A stretch of DNA of 64,000 bases from Dictyophora rubrovolvata (taxonomy: Eukaryota > Basidiomycota > Agaricomycetes > Phallales > Phallaceae), in contig CP114122.1 in the NCBI GenBank assembly GCA_029959195.1, positions 620,001 to 684,000 on the forward strand. The letters are read 5' to 3'. The position numbers were made by a program, and so were the translations under genes. Positions 22,771 to 35,722 of the stretch are shown in pieces. Numbering within the stretch: position 1 is the first letter of the stretch; every line of letters begins with the position of its first letter. Under the pieces are notes generated by a model. The model was given only the letters and a program-made list of their open reading frames with translations. It was not told the origin of the DNA and did no database searches.

Positions 22771-24435
22771 ATTGTCCTTTGCTTCCACGGGCTTTTCCCG
22801 CGACAATGATAGCATCCCTTCAAGAATGATATTATGAAGGACTTCAAGACCTGACTCGACTCATCCTTTTTTATGACGTATCAGTCCTATCTGACGTTCA
22901 TCGCGGTCATCGATAGCCAATGTGCTTTAATTGAAAATGGAAGACAAGGTGCCGCATAGAAAAATCATAGGATCGCCTACGGTAAGTTTTTTTGAGCATT
23001 CGACAATGTGTGAGGTATCTGGATAAAAAACTTGAATGCTCCCTGATTTTGTAATTGGTTTATGGTTCGTGGCACATGGCAGACGGTGTGTGTATGTCCG
23101 AGTGTCCGAGTCCGCTGGCGTTAGTGATTTCTTTTTCTTAAATCAGGTTGCATCAAAGGACATAAGGCTCATATTCAATTTATGCATTGAAGCCGGATGT
23201 TTTCGAAACCTGAACTTGAAGTCGGAGGATCCCACCCGCCAAGTAGCGGTGATTATACACCATCTGCGCCGTAGGCGGACTCCAAGTCAAAGACTTATTT
23301 CAAGTCCAGAAGATGATCAGCATAGAGCAGTTGTTTGCTCTGAGCTCGCATGACAGGTTGAACTTGCCACTCACGTTGGTAGGACACTGATTAATCGGGT
23401 TCGACGGCTGGCCAACCTATATTTATCAAAAAATCATCCCTGCTTCAGTAGAGTTAAATAAACGGACGTCGTTCCTGTGATAAATGGAATTCCCCGTGAG
23501 TCAATTCATAGGTAAGAAAACAATACATGCTGTACTCTGGGCATATGATAAATGTTGGCTCACTGGCATTATTTAGTTGCTCTTCAACAATTGAGCGTGG
23601 AATCCTTGGTTTGTTTGGCACACTTCGTTATCTATCAACTAGCCCCAATTCCATGCAGACTCTTGTCAAAGGCTACGACAAACCACAAGCTAGAAGTATC
23701 AGTATATGCAGCTCTTGAGTTTGATTATTATAGCTTCAGTTGGAGAAGTTGCCTTCGATGGATTAGTAGGACTGATTGATCCGTCGGGCTGTCCGTACCC
23801 CTCGCCCTATAATCCTCTTTATTGCACAAGCCTGCAACATCTGTCGTATTATTAGGATGCGGCGAGTTCTTGTCATTAACCCCTCCCCCTAGTAGCAACC
23901 ACATCGTTGAAGAGCAAGTTTTTTTGTGTCTTGGTTGGCTTTCACATTGTCTTTAGTTAAGACTGTTGAAAACCAGCTGGTCGGTTTCTTCTCGAGAAAA
24001 GGATTAGGCCCGTGAGCAACTCTAATCAACTTAATTGAGTGGAGCTTCCCTCCAGGCTCCGAATGAGTGTATTTGCTCCCTTGCAAAGACGCCTGAAATT
24101 TTTTTACAGCATCACAAATTAGTATCCGTTTAGAAGCAAAATATGGGTCGACGCTCTAAAATTATGTTCAACTAAGGTGTCTATGCTGGTGAAGACATTT
24201 GGAAGAAATTTCAAAAACAAGTTAGAATATTCCGGAGGGCCAATAGGCCAGGATGAATTCATTGTCTAACTGGATAAAATTTCCCAAATCCCAGAGTGAT
24301 GCATTGCATCAGCTTTTGCTGCTTGGGAGTCATAAAAAATTGGTCGTTTTATCTTTTGCCTGTCAGGTTCAACTTCGGAAATCCCGCCTAAATTTCTAAG
24401 CTTACGTAATCTATTCAACTTGCACCGTTTCTCCA
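22771..24435. other. Gene-poor stretch before the PCI gene
   Basis: About 1.7 kb with scattered frames under 110 codons on both strands and no conserved motifs, terminal repeats or tRNA-like structure that I can see. It may contain decayed coding sequence. Confidence 0.4.
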
Positions 24436-26256
24436 ATGAGTGCGACGGCTCGGTATCTCTCCAGAGCTTCATCGGCTTATAAAAACAGGGATGGTGTACT
24501 TTTATCCCAGATATTATTTATCGAACAAGACCCCGACGTGGAAATTATTGCCAATGAACTTCTGCCGGTATGCTTGAACCCACGAAGACGTGAAAGCAAT
24601 AATGTAATACAATACGAACTTGCCATTGTTTTCTTTTTCTCGTAGGATTCCGTGAACATACGGTCTTCGGTGTTGAAACATATCCCCAGCGATGATCAGT
24701 CACGGCTGGCTGATCTTATGGGAACTATTCTCCAGTACCTTCGTGACGCTGCTCTAGGACACGAACAATTGGCTTTGCTTCGGTCCTTAAGGGTGTCTAA
24801 GATATATGAGTGTGTTTATTCTCTTCACGCTCTCTCTCGCTAGCTCTAACATAGCTTAGATCTGCCATAAAGATGTTTGCACTCCGCGATTCTGGTTGGT
24901 TCAACCTGTGCATTCAGCGACTAACACTCTGGGTTCTGCAAGTGGCTAATGAGGTCTCATTGAGTTGTTTATTCTCTAAAGTACACATTTCATTGTTGAT
25001 AGGCCGATACAGCTCGCCAAGATAGTAGTCGAGATCGCCTTGTGGCAGCTATTACTACCGTAACAAATGGCCCTTTGAAAACAGCTGCAGCAGATAATAA
25101 GTGAGCTGAGACCATTGTTCTCTTAACTTATTACCTATCTCGAACTCAAATAGACAACTGGGACCTTTTCACCAACTTGCACCGCGGCCTAGGAACATTA
25201 CATTTTGGCTAGCAAACGTCCTTTTGAAAAGATCTTTCGAGGTTAGGAAACTCTCTTTTGAGAAGGACCATGCTCACATGACTCTAGTTGAGAGATACAT
25301 TGGCCTCTGCAGAACCTATCTTGACATTTTTGGCCCCTCAAATGGAGAATTTGCATCTATTCACAAGAGCTGAACAAGTAACTTTTCGATACTATGCTGG
25401 ATGCGTTTCCTTAGCGAAAGAAGATCTACTCGCTGTAGGTTCCCATCTGTCTCTTCTCCATCCGCGCTCTCTTTAACAATAGATGCAGGCCCGAGAACAC
25501 CTTCACATTGCCTTCAACCTCTGTACAAACCGAAGCTTCCGTAACAAACGGCATGTCAAGTCGCATCTAAAGCACATATACCAAAGCGTCTAATGTTTGA
25601 ACAGATTAATCTTCATCAATCTTGTAACAGTCTCCATTCTCTTAGGGGTTTTCCCCAGCCGTCATCTTCTTTCAGCGTTCGGTCTTACGGCACGCTTTCT
25701 TCCTCTCATCCTAGCTATTCGATCTGGTGATCGGTCGCTATTCCGTAAACATCTCGATGACAACATGGAATGGTTTAGAAAAAAGTATATATATATTATC
25801 TTACGATCCAAGGCTGAACCATTGGTGTTACGAGGTTTATTTCGAAAAACGTAGGTTTTGCGAGCCTCGTAGAAAGCTTTGCCGTTCTTACGCAAGTACA
25901 TTTTATCGCAGTCTTCTTATATCTCGACAATTATGGCCTTCTGTTAATCCAAATTTACCACCGACTATCCAATTTGAACATCTACTAATCGTTGTTCTTT
26001 CCGCTTATCGATACTCTGCCTTGGGGGACATGGATCTGTCCTCGTGGGACAAAGTAGATATGGAAGCGATTTGCGCTAGTCTGATTGACCAGGTAACCGT
26101 CATATCGATTTTGTGTCTCCTATCACTTAATTTGCATTATAGGGCTATATTCACGGTTATATCCTCCACTCTCGCTCCTGCGTGGTCCTGCAAAAGGGAC
26201 CTACTCTGGGATTTCCTCCAATATCATCTGTTGTACGGGGTGATTCAGAAATTTGA
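24436..26256 (+). CDS. PCI-domain protein, PCID2/Thp1 (CSN12-like) family
   Basis: Likely the TREX-2 type PCI subunit that couples transcription to mRNA export at the nuclear pore. The N-terminal helices (RYLSRASSAYKNRDGVLL) are followed by LRDSGWFNLCIQRLT, the TPR-like part with RAEQVTFRYYAGCVSLAKED and HIAFNLCTNRSFRNKR, then the PCI winged helix: LIFINLVTVSILLGVFPS, LRSKAEPLVLRGLFRK, DMEAICASLIDQ, GYIHGYILHSRSCVVLQKG. Human PCID2 has the matching NKRMILIYLLPVKMLLG and GYIHGYISH-like C-terminus. The stop follows SSVVRGDSEI. There are many short exons; the region 24840-25300 (exon joins around SAIKMFALRDSGW) is less certain. The paralogue CSN12 shares the domain, so the exact orthologue is inferred. 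Confidence 0.88.
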
Positions 26257-26640
26257 ATACAAGCGACTTCTACCCTCTTAGATGTCGTAGTGCAGGGTTT
26301 CGCGACCGCAAAATCTGAAGAACAAAACCGTTCGTTTACCGCGAAGGACGTTTAGCTGACGGCTCGCCTGGCCTAATAAAAGTCTAGGCTTATTGAGATA
26401 TCAGAGAGCATAAGTCCTCTAAACAGTTTGGTATCCGCAATACATGTATTGTATAATAACGCGCTATAGTACAGACGAAACAAAGCAGTTAAAGAAAAGA
26501 CAACATGAGTAGGGAAAGAATAAAGTAGATTCAAAAATAGATCGAACACGGAGATATGGTTAGGCTGGAACAAATACAGCGGAAGTGGAGGTGAACAAAT
26601 GTATTAAAACAGCCTTTGCATGTTTCAATGAGGGGTGGTT
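26257..26640. other. Convergent 3' region
   Basis: The 384 bases between the stops of the PCI gene (+) and the Zn2Cys6 gene (-). Nothing beyond expected 3' UTR sequence is visible. Confidence 0.4.
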
Positions 26641-29600
26641 TCAGGAGCCGTTTGTATGTCTAAAGAACACCGAAGTTTGAGATTCGAAGAAAAAAAAGGG
26701 AGCGTTGATAAGATAATGGAAAAACTCACTATACATAGTATTGAACTCGTTCATGAATCCCGTCGCTTGGGAACCTTGCATGACGGGTAATCCATAAAGG
26801 GAAGAAGTGATCAACGCTGGGTCCCCAAATCCTTCAGAAATATCCTTCCATACATCAGAAGCAACAGTGGCTGCAGCACCGCTACTACCATGCCCCGCCG
26901 GGCCGGTGGTACCCAAATTGATGTTCGCTTTAGAATCATATCCGTTGCTTGAATTGACACCGAAGGAAGGATAGGCATAATTATTATCCGACATCGTAGA
27001 GGGCGAATGATGGCTGGAACCATTCCCAGGGGCCGAAGAAGACGACGATGGCGGTGTTGGGGGATTAGGCCAATTATGATAAGTGTTTATCCCACTAGTG
27101 CTAGCTGTGGACACGGGACTCACGCCTCCTCCTCCTGCATTTGATGTCAAGGCTTGTGTGTACAGTGAGGACGGGCGTTGAGTCGGGGATGCGGATGAAT
27201 GCGAAGAAGACAGGCCGCTCAATTGAATAGTCCTTGGGGGTTGATACTGCGGAGGCGAGCGAGGCTTGCTCGTAATATCAATCCCAGCAGATGACGCTCC
27301 ACTAATGCTATTGGATCGGATACTATTAACACCACTTCTTGATCGCGATTTACCGCCGTTCATTTGGGATTGCGCCGATGTATAATCGGTAAACTCAGAT
27401 TTAATTCCATCTTCCCGTTTTCTTTTATCTCGACTTTCTCCGGCTAGTATCCTTGACTGTTCAACTGCTCGAAGATCAATCTTTGAGCCATGTAATAATT
27501 CCCAGGCACGTCCGGCACTTGGCCACAAAATCTGTTTTATCAAAAAGGATAGTTAAGACATCAAAGTCTTTTTTTCCCATGTCACGGAAATAACGTACGC
27601 TCATTGTTTGTAGAGCATCCATGCAGAGCTGTAAGCCCATACCGGCCTGAACGTCTCCTGAACGAACAAACAAAGTCGTCATATGCATGATACCAGCACT
27701 GAAGACGTAGTATGTGAGGAACGCCGGCGCACGGCGCAGACAAAAGTTTTGCTTGTACATGCCAACTATATAAGACAATGAGTAAATAGTACCTTGGCAG
27801 CCCTTGTTGAACTCACCGATGCTGCTGATTTGAGTCGCAGCCGTGGCACATAATTCGAAAGCTCTAGTGCATTTAGCATGATCGGGAGTGTCACTCTCAA
27901 TCGGGCATTGGGCTGCTACATCTTGACCGGGTCTACACGGAATGATTTGGTAACTATCAGTTTGCTACCTTCTCGTCTTTTTTCTGCATTACTTACTGGA
28001 GTTTTCTTCTCATACTGTCAATCAGATTCACGAACGTCATTTAGCTGAGGGTAGAGTACATTTGTTGTTGAACGATACTCACAAGGGACGATGGGCCAGA
28101 AGAACTGAGCACCAATATTGCATATGTAGAGTGAGAACATGTGGAGGAGGGAGGGGACGGCAGCTTAGTTCAGCAGGAGTAGTAGAAGCCGGCAACTCGA
28201 GGTGCTTCGGAAGGTCCAGATACCATCTATCCAACCTTTTTTCGAAGATTGCTAATTCTGCTAGCCGAACATGGGGCTTTTGGGGCTGAACTGCGTAAAT
28301 TGTTTCGACGATGTTGGAAAGGATACCAGCTTCATAGACGTGCATGTTAGTATTCTTACAATTATATCAGAACGTGTAAGACGTACATAATCTTGAAGCA
28401 GCGTTGAAGCACGAGATGAGTCGGGCTGGAACTGGAACGTAAGACGAAGGAAGCTCAGTATCGGGTATAGCTTCTCCAGCGCAAGGCGAATTATGACGCA
28501 ACCACGGCTTTATCTCTTCAGCCTAGGAGAATGGTTTAATTATTCATCTGCCAAAAAAAAAAACGCACACATACATGATCTTCTTGAGGCAAATGGGTGT
28601 CAAAATCTCGCTCAAAAATGGCCAAAGGACGACCTAGAAAATAAGCCAGATAAAAAAACTCGGGACAATCTTCTTCAAAAGAGTTGTCTTACCAATATAT
28701 GTACTCAAATACTTATCCATAACTACACATGAGTACCAGATTCGCCTACGAACCTGCTTTTCAATTTCGGTAAACAATTCTGCTCCAGTGCGCTGCCATT
28801 TATCTGCGGCCCGGTGCATGCCTAAATCTTGTGCCTGTTCGTTATTAGATTTTGGTCAAAGTTGCGCGGTTTAACACGAATAAATACCATTCTGACGGCC
28901 ATGCCGACATACAACCATGCCTGCGCCATGGCGCCGATACCAATTTCGCGATAACTGAGCAACAAGAGAGCTTGACATGTAGTCGGACGGGAAAGAGCAT
29001 AAGTCGAATCTATCAAAGACGTTAAACATCGACTTTTTTAAGAATAGAATAGAGAATTTACTCAGGAGGTTCTTCGCGTCTTCAAGATATTCATCTCCCG
29101 CGTTCCACATATCTCCTTCATTGAGGGGTAAGGGGTCCTCCGGCTCGGTTTTATAACGAGCGGCAATAGCAAACATTGCTAATAGAAGAAGATTCGGTAC
29201 ATTATTGGTGTTTTTATTGACGTGAGGATTGGTTGGTTGTTTCGAATTATAGCCAGAGCTAGAGGAACCAGACTGAGACGAAGGCGCAGGCGAGGGTTTA
29301 TTATTTGTTTCCGGGTCAGATCTAAGTAAAACGTTGATAGTTGACTAAGATCGTAACCAAAAACATAGGAGTTAGTGGACTTACTCTCCTCTGTACTCTC
29401 TCCAGAATTCTTTCTCGATCAAGACGGGTAAAACAGGGTGGACATATGCGAAATACATTTCCAATAATTCCTCCTGTTCTTCTCTGCTTGGGAGCCTAAT
29501 GGATTTTTCGCTATCGCCCTGAATACTTCCCGGACCTAGAATATTTTCCACGTCCTCAACACCGACTCTAAGAACGCTTCTAGAAGCACGGGGCCAAACG

Positions 29601-30684
29601 CCGGCTCGCGGAAATCGCCAAAGGCCGCCCTCGTTGCGCTTGTCAAGACGATCGCTCATACCAAGAATATGTAATCCCGAGGCTTCGCCGTGATAACGCA
29701 CTTGGGACTCCTCGTTGAGTGATAATTGACCAATTGCGCTATGAAGATCGTCTTCTGATATCGAAGTGAGTGCATCAGACGGTGTCGGTGAGAGAGATGG
29801 AGTGCGAGCTTGAACTTGAACGAGAGCCGTACGTTGTGGAGAGCTGTTGGAGTTTATTCGCCGGCGCTGCGCTGGGGACTCACCGGAAGACGTGCGAGGA
29901 ATTCCGGAAGTATCGAGGAAGAGACGAGGAGGTCCGAATATACTTGAATTTGGCGCATATTCTGAGCTTTTGTCTGTTGATGAAGCCATTTCCCCTTTCT
30001 TGAGCCTTTCTCTGAGATGTTCTTGCCATTCGGCGCTGGGTGTTGAGTAAGGGAGAGGGTTTGAAATATTACCAGTTGTACGCAATATGCGGCTAGCACG
30101 GTCTTCTCCTTCTTTTCCTCTCGTACCAAAGGGGCTCTCATCGACACGGTCGAGGATTTCCCTGGCGAGTGGGTCGCCGGCCAAGTCTGAAATGATTGAC
30201 CTCACTCTCTTGTCTTCGGTGGTGAGTAGAGTGCCCATCAAGGCTTCCATTTGATGCAGACGGCTTTCTATTGCATCAATATACCCTTTGGGAGGCCCAC
30301 GCTTCCTGGAGGGTCCCAAGAATGTGCAGGGAGTTCCCAAGAGGATGCAATTTTTGCAAGGTTCATCGCGGGACTCGTGTCTTTCGCATTTACACTTGGA
30401 TTTACGGCATTGATCACAGGCTGAAAAGAGAGAAATATAAGCTTCAACTTGGCGCAATAGCTAGAATGTATTTCCATGGAAGACACACCTTTTGAGCTTC
30501 GTCTCCTTATCTGTCTTGCTTTCTTTGGGCCAGCCGAAAGACCCGGCGTGTCCGGGAAGTCGTCGTCGTAGTCATCACGGTCGATGACGGTGCTCCAGGA
30601 GGGGTTCTGCTGGTCGAGCAGCGGGAGTGGTGTCTGCGGGGGAGCCTGTATCGAGGACGGTATATTGACGAAGAGATGGTCCAT
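26641..30684 (-). CDS. Zn(II)2Cys6 fungal transcription factor, RKRGPPKGY subgroup
   Basis: ATG at 30684 begins MDHLFVNIPSSIQ. Exon 1 ends at 30489 and exon 2 starts at 30420, placing a basic stretch (KKARQIRRRSSK) against the binuclear cluster CDQCRKSKCKCE...CKNC...C, spacing Cx2Cx6Cx9Cx2Cx6C. The linker GPSRKRGPPKGYIDAIESRL, found in sugar and carbon regulators such as the XlnR group, precedes a dimerising helix. After a Ser/Pro-rich part comes the fungal-specific middle homology region (ALLLLSYREIGIGAMAQAWL, MHRAADKW, RRRIWYSCVVMDKYLS, GRPLAI, HVLTLHMQYWCSVLLAHRPL). The C-terminus is Ser/Gly/Asn-rich and probably the activation domain, with a last small exon ending RHTNGS. It acts in the nucleus. 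Whether it controls sugar use, including the transporter 6 kb away, is inference only. Confidence 0.88.
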
Positions 30685-33600
30685 AGGCAAAGTGTGATTA
30701 GAGACAAACCCTCCATAACTATTACTAATGTCATGGCGTATGTGGATGCGTGACAGTCACGTGTTTCGACGTTTTAGAAGGATCCCATTGCCAATCAATT
30801 ACTAACAATGTAAAACAAACCCTTCCCTCTTTTCTCTTTTTTTTCTCTTTCTTCCCAAAAATATACACAAATTTGATGCACTTGGTTGTCGCGGTCTTCC
30901 TTTCGATTTTTTTTCAAACAATTTAATTGATTTATGTAAAATTTCACTTCCGACGTCTGGAGACGGAATTAGTACTAAACGGTGAGCGCGGTCTCCACCT
31001 TCGGTCTCCAACTCGAGCTCACTCCGCTACTCTGCAGCAATATTATACTATGCCGTCCTTAAGCCTGGATATCTAAATTTATATCTTATATCTTATATTG
31101 ATATCTTCAGCGCTATATGTTCGACTGCAAAAAACTCTAAAACACATTCTTATTTCGTCAGGTTCCATCTCCATCTCTCTAATTTTTCGCGGAACAACAC
31201 GGATTCAAATCCGGCGTCGACCTTATTTTCACCCTCTTCACGTGTCTTGCCATGCAAACCTTCCCCGCGTGGGAAGATTCAATACGCCTCCATTTCAGAG
31301 TTTCTTTCTTAAAATGTCCCTTTTTTCCTATTCCTTTCAATCAGCGGGACCGAATGTCTTTTCAATCCTAGCACCGTTCGCAACTAACACTCAGCGATGA
31401 GTAAACGGTGGTCCTATCTGTCATCTGTCTACTTACCGCGCTCACCCCAAGATCATCTAGTTCTCCTGGACCTCCTGTTTTTGCGTGTGGAGGCTTTCCG
31501 ATCTCATTCAAACTAGATTCATGTCATCCTGGCAATCAAATATATCTTTCCCCTTATAGACAACATTCAGCGTGTTCTTTGTCAATTTGGTAGTCAAGGC
31601 ATCATCAATATCCAATCAGAAGCGCACAGTATGTATCCCCCGAGATGTGCGCCCTACACTTTGAAAAGGCTTCTCTCCATCTTCTTGTAATCAGCTTTGC
31701 CTTTTCTGTTTCTTTTGTCTCAAAGACAACGGGCTTGCCTGGGCGCACTATGAATTAGTCGCTTCGACGGCTGTCATGCTCGAGAAACCCGCTAACTCAA
31801 GTCAAAGAACCGTGTCTCTATCACTCGTCACATGAACTTGAACAAGTTCTTCAAAGCATGACTCATAATAATATCTGTTTCCTGGTTTTGAGCGTACGTG
31901 ACCGAGGCCCCTGGTTCTTTTTTCGCCTGATATGGCCTCATGTTCCCTGCGTCTGTGTCGGAATGACATGCGCACAAGCTCCATAGCAGGCTTCTATTGA
32001 TGTGCTATTTCTGTCATACTTGATAATCATGCCAGTGATATACATAAATTTGTATTTAATCACATATTAGCGCTAAAGTTTTTTTTCAGTCCTCAATAGA
32101 CTTCTAGCTTGTATACTAGTGCCTAATATTGATATTATATCACATGGTAACACCAAAAGAAAAAGGCACCATGGTCTTGCGCAACGATCACTCTTTTTAT
32201 CGATCTTGAAGTGAATACATACAGACCCTAAGATTAATTCTAAGCGAAATTAAGCGATACTATCTCGTCGCGTGCTAGAAACGACTTCTTGAACTTCTAG
32301 AACTTCCAACTGTCGCTTGTACCGCTGGGATTCTTGATTTTTCAAAAGTAAGGCACCCATTCATACAAGAACCAGATGGCTATTCTGGGCTATTGAAATT
32401 ACTGGAAAAGAACTCTTCTTTGGGGGTTTCGCATGTATGCCAGCGCTGGCGAATGTCAGAGGATCATTCCCATTCCAGGCTGGTCGATATGCGTAATGGC
32501 AGTCGTTAGGCTTGCACCTGACACTCTTACTGGCGACGTCTTCGAGAAAGACTAGTTGTTTTGCGTCGTCAAAGACATTTTACATAAAGACATTGCGAAA
32601 TTTGAATTGAATTCACCAATGTTATAATTCTCTTCCAACGCGACAACATGGGTTGACTAAACGGCAACGGGTTCTTTCGTGCGCTAGTATCTATGCGCGT
32701 GTCTGGCTACTAGTATTTGACTTGAAATATGCATTACCGGAACAACTAATAGAACCCCGGGTAAGCAATACTAGTTTTATTTGGGGCCTTGTCATTTTTG
32801 GGTGTCGTTCGCCTGGCAGCGCTCATAAAGTTTGGCGGAAAAAAGTGAGATGGCCTACTACCTTAATGGGTATACAGTAAAGCTTCCTCTTATCTCATAC
32901 TTCTTCGAAGTAATGACTGTTTTTCAAAAGGCACAGGTCGAAGGTCCTAATGCTGGAACAGTAGAGATCGCGCACATTATGTAGGGATCCGTGCGCATCA
33001 TTAGAATTAACGTTTAAGCATTCAGTTTAATTGTGTCCCTGTAAAACAACAGACATTACCTTTAATTAATCACGGGGCAATACATATGTTTAAATTCCGA
33101 TGAGATCCTACAGATTCGGAGACAAGATCGAAAGCGTGACAGCTTGCGAGATCTACCAATGAACCCCAAAGATTTTAAGAAATTACCGAGAGAAAGCTTC
33201 AAGGATGACTTCCGACTGTCGACTCGTTCGTAACTAAAATGTCGAGTGATAATATGGAGGATGCTGTTTTCTGGCTGGGAGGATTGCCTAATTTGCCTTA
33301 GACTCTTTAATTGAAAGCCAGTGAAAATCAAACTGGCTACCGCTAGGGAATACACTTACATACTGCTTACTGGACATCCCTCTAAAGCGTCGGCTTTTAT
33401 TGGTTAGTCGGAGGGTAAACTACCCCGACAACATGAGAGGAGTTACCTAGACGCGTAAACCTGAAGGGGAGGGCCAACTGGAGAAGATAAAATTGGCTCG
33501 ACGGAGTTGTGTCAATCCGGGCTGCAACGGATTATAATCAATTTGGAACATTTGGCAACTATTACGAGGGGCTACCTCACCTCACTTGCGATAGAATAAC

Positions 33601-34377
33601 ACACAATTAAACAGTGGCTGTTTCAACCCAAACCCGGGTCTTTTACTCACTTGATGTCAAGACAGCCGATAAAAAAGAGTGTATGTCACATTAGTTGATA
33701 CGCTGATGTTGACGAGAGTGATTCAGTACCCATCTATTGGAAATTTCATCTAACGCTTCCATTAGTGAACCTCTCCCAAAGAAAGGCGAGAGTAAAGCCA
33801 TCGTTGAAAAAAATTGAGAATTTGAGAGATCGCTTTCGAGAATGAATCAAATAAACCGTACGAAAGTCACAAGCCAGTTTTGATATGAAAAAATGTTATC
33901 AAAAGCCCAAGCTAGAACAACTCACGAACATAACGCAACATCCGGGGATCGGAAACGGCCGGATGGCGAAAATGGAAGGTGGAATGTGATCATGATGAAC
34001 GGAAACGACTTCTGTTTTATTTACGATTTTTTTTGTCCAAATAATACTCGCTTTTAACCATGGGTCGAACCATGAGGCGACTAATGGGCAACTCCATCCT
34101 CTCAAAGAAAGGTGGAGAATATGAAGAAAAATACCTCGTCATCTTCCATTTAATGATCAAAATGGAGCAAGATAAAGATAAGGGTTGTTTGTGACTACCG
34201 GTATGGCAAAACCGTCGGAAAGCTCTTGACGGCATATTTCAGAAAGACTGAATAAGGGAATAAATGACTGGTACATACGAGCGGAGAACAAAATATTCAA
34301 CGAAAAGGCGGAATTGATAACTAGATGTCATAGTTCAGAGTGGAAGGCGATTCAGACTGAATTTCGAGACATTTTTC
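30685..34377. other. Long gene-poor region with promoter of the Zn2Cys6 gene
   Basis: About 3.7 kb. Near the gene a C/T-rich tract (30821-30860, GA-rich on the gene's strand) and an AT-rich direct repeat (TTATATCTTATATCTTATATTGATATCTT, 31080-31108 region) could be core promoter elements. Beyond 31.1 kb I see no conserved protein block, tRNA or terminal repeats. Regulators of this type often have long upstream regions. Confidence 0.4.
30821..30860 (+). promoter_or_regulatory. Pyrimidine-rich tract upstream of the Zn2Cys6 gene
   Basis: Nearly pure C/T run about 140-180 bases upstream of the ATG at 30684. Pyrimidine runs are common near fungal transcription starts, but here the pyrimidines are on the strand opposite the gene. 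Weak inference. Confidence 0.3.
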
Positions 34378-34699
34378 ATGACCGCAGTTGCTAAGTGTTC
34401 GGATTCAAACCTGGTCTTTCGTGCCCGCCAGAATGATATTGGAAACCTCACCGTGGTCTCACCACTCCCTGCTACTAGGCCTTGTTCCGGAGTACAGTTA
34501 GATTTCGATCGTGGACCACCTGGCCTAATGTTAGCGTCCGACGGTTTTGGACTATGGACACATTGGGCACGTTCCTCAGTTATGGAAACTTAAGGGCTAA
34601 TTTTTTTTCTCCACAAGTTGAGCCTTGATTTGAGCCCTGAACAAGCACCTCTACTTACCCGTGTATGACATTTATGCGCAAAAGAACTTCTCAATCGTC

Positions 34700-35336
34700 A
34701 TGTCGCAAAAGTCTAAACAACGTGTGAGACGCGTGAGGCGCAGCTCAGGTAAATTAGGGCTAATTAAGTATCGATGAACCTTGTACTAGTAGCCATCTAA
34801 AAAACGTAAATTAGAGTAAATTAGCTTTCTTCGACACATTTGAGATCTTTAGAATTTTTAACTACAGCTAAGATATACTTTTTCTTTGGTATTCAAGACT
34901 TCAAGCTCACTACAAGCGAATGCATAATTTGTGAAATCATTATGTATACTTATTGAGAATATTAGTATATATGGCTAAAGTTATACTACAACATATTTTA
35001 CCTACACTAATAGTCTAATACTATTGTTCTATACTACTGCCCATAGTGCTTCACTATAACTAATATCTACGAGACTTAGCACTTGCTCACGCGTTGGACT
35101 TGGGACTCGGACAGAGCCTCGGGGGAGCAGAAAACCCTGACCAAGTCCTCACTTAAAATAAGAAATATGAATTGCGCACAATCTATGGTCTTTTCCCATC
35201 CATTCAGCGAGAAATATTGTTCAACAGAAAGTCATTGGACGATTATTATTTGGCAGTTAATTAATACAAATTCAGACCCCGCTTCAGAAAATTAGATATG
35301 TAAGATTAGCCCCTTTTAAATTCGATTTTGCGACAT
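34700..35336. mobile_element. MITE-like element with terminal inverted repeats
   Basis: The left end ATGTCGCAAAA (34700-34710) and right end TTTTGCGACAT (35326-35336) are exact inverted copies of 11 bases. Copy B of the host repeat has no such insert at the same point (near 42291), so it serves as an empty site. The outermost AT could be part of the inverted repeat or a 2-bp target duplication; the two cannot be told apart. The inside is AT-rich, with repeated TAAATTAG words near both ends (for example 34752-34820) and no coding frame. It is a non-autonomous DNA element; superfamily not assigned. Confidence 0.7.
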
Positions 35337-35371
35337 ACCAAAACCCACCCTCGAACTTTCTATCACAGATA

Positions 35372-35722
35372 ATGTGTCACCGCGTAATTTACGTTGATAG
35401 ATACGCTTGCGGCCACTACATACCCATTCGCTATAGCGAGGTAATAGACAACTTTCATGATTATTGTGATGGGTCTTCTCATACTATATTTACAGCGGGA
35501 TTGTGGCATGCCGACCTGTCGAATTTCAGCCGCACACCCCCCGGGTGAGTGCGGTCCCAGCTGCCGCTCAACTTGCACTTCAATGTATGTTTTTGCTCCT
35601 TGTTTTCAACTGCTTCGGATTTTGACATATAATTTACCAGTCGGGGTCCTTTCCAGGAGAGACCCAACTCGCCGAACGCCGGTCCTCTCTGCCCTACTTG
35701 CGTTAATCAAGTCACTGAATAG
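35372..35722 (+). CDS. Small cysteine-rich protein A, 79 residues
   Basis: Three exons: 35372-35440, 35496-35584, 35641-35722, with 55- and 56-base GT...AG introns at the same places as in copy B. The protein starts MCHRVIYVDRYACGHYIP and continues with DCGMPTCRISAAHPPGECG, then PSCRSTCTSIRGPFQE and GPLCPTCVNQVTE. Nine cysteines (2, 13, 26, 31, 42, 46, 50, 70, 73) and two histidines (15, 37) suggest a zinc-binding fold. There is no signal peptide or membrane segment, so it is probably cytosolic or nuclear. From memory, short proteins with an MC...CGH...C...C..S..H pattern recur in Agaricomycetes without known function; I could not check this. A MITE-like element ends 35 bases before the ATG, so expression may differ from copy B. 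Confidence 0.72.

Larger units (their letters stand above)
34378..35722 (+). repeat. Inverted duplication, copy A (interrupted by a MITE-like element)
   Basis: Matches 41900-42603 in reverse orientation. The shared unit is about 0.7 kb and contains about 350 bases of upstream sequence plus a whole small cysteine-rich gene. Identity in the gene part is roughly nine in ten bases by eye. The upstream part differs by small gaps of 6, 15 and 3 bases and by point changes. Copy A is longer because 637 bases are inserted at 34700-35336. Confidence 0.85.
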
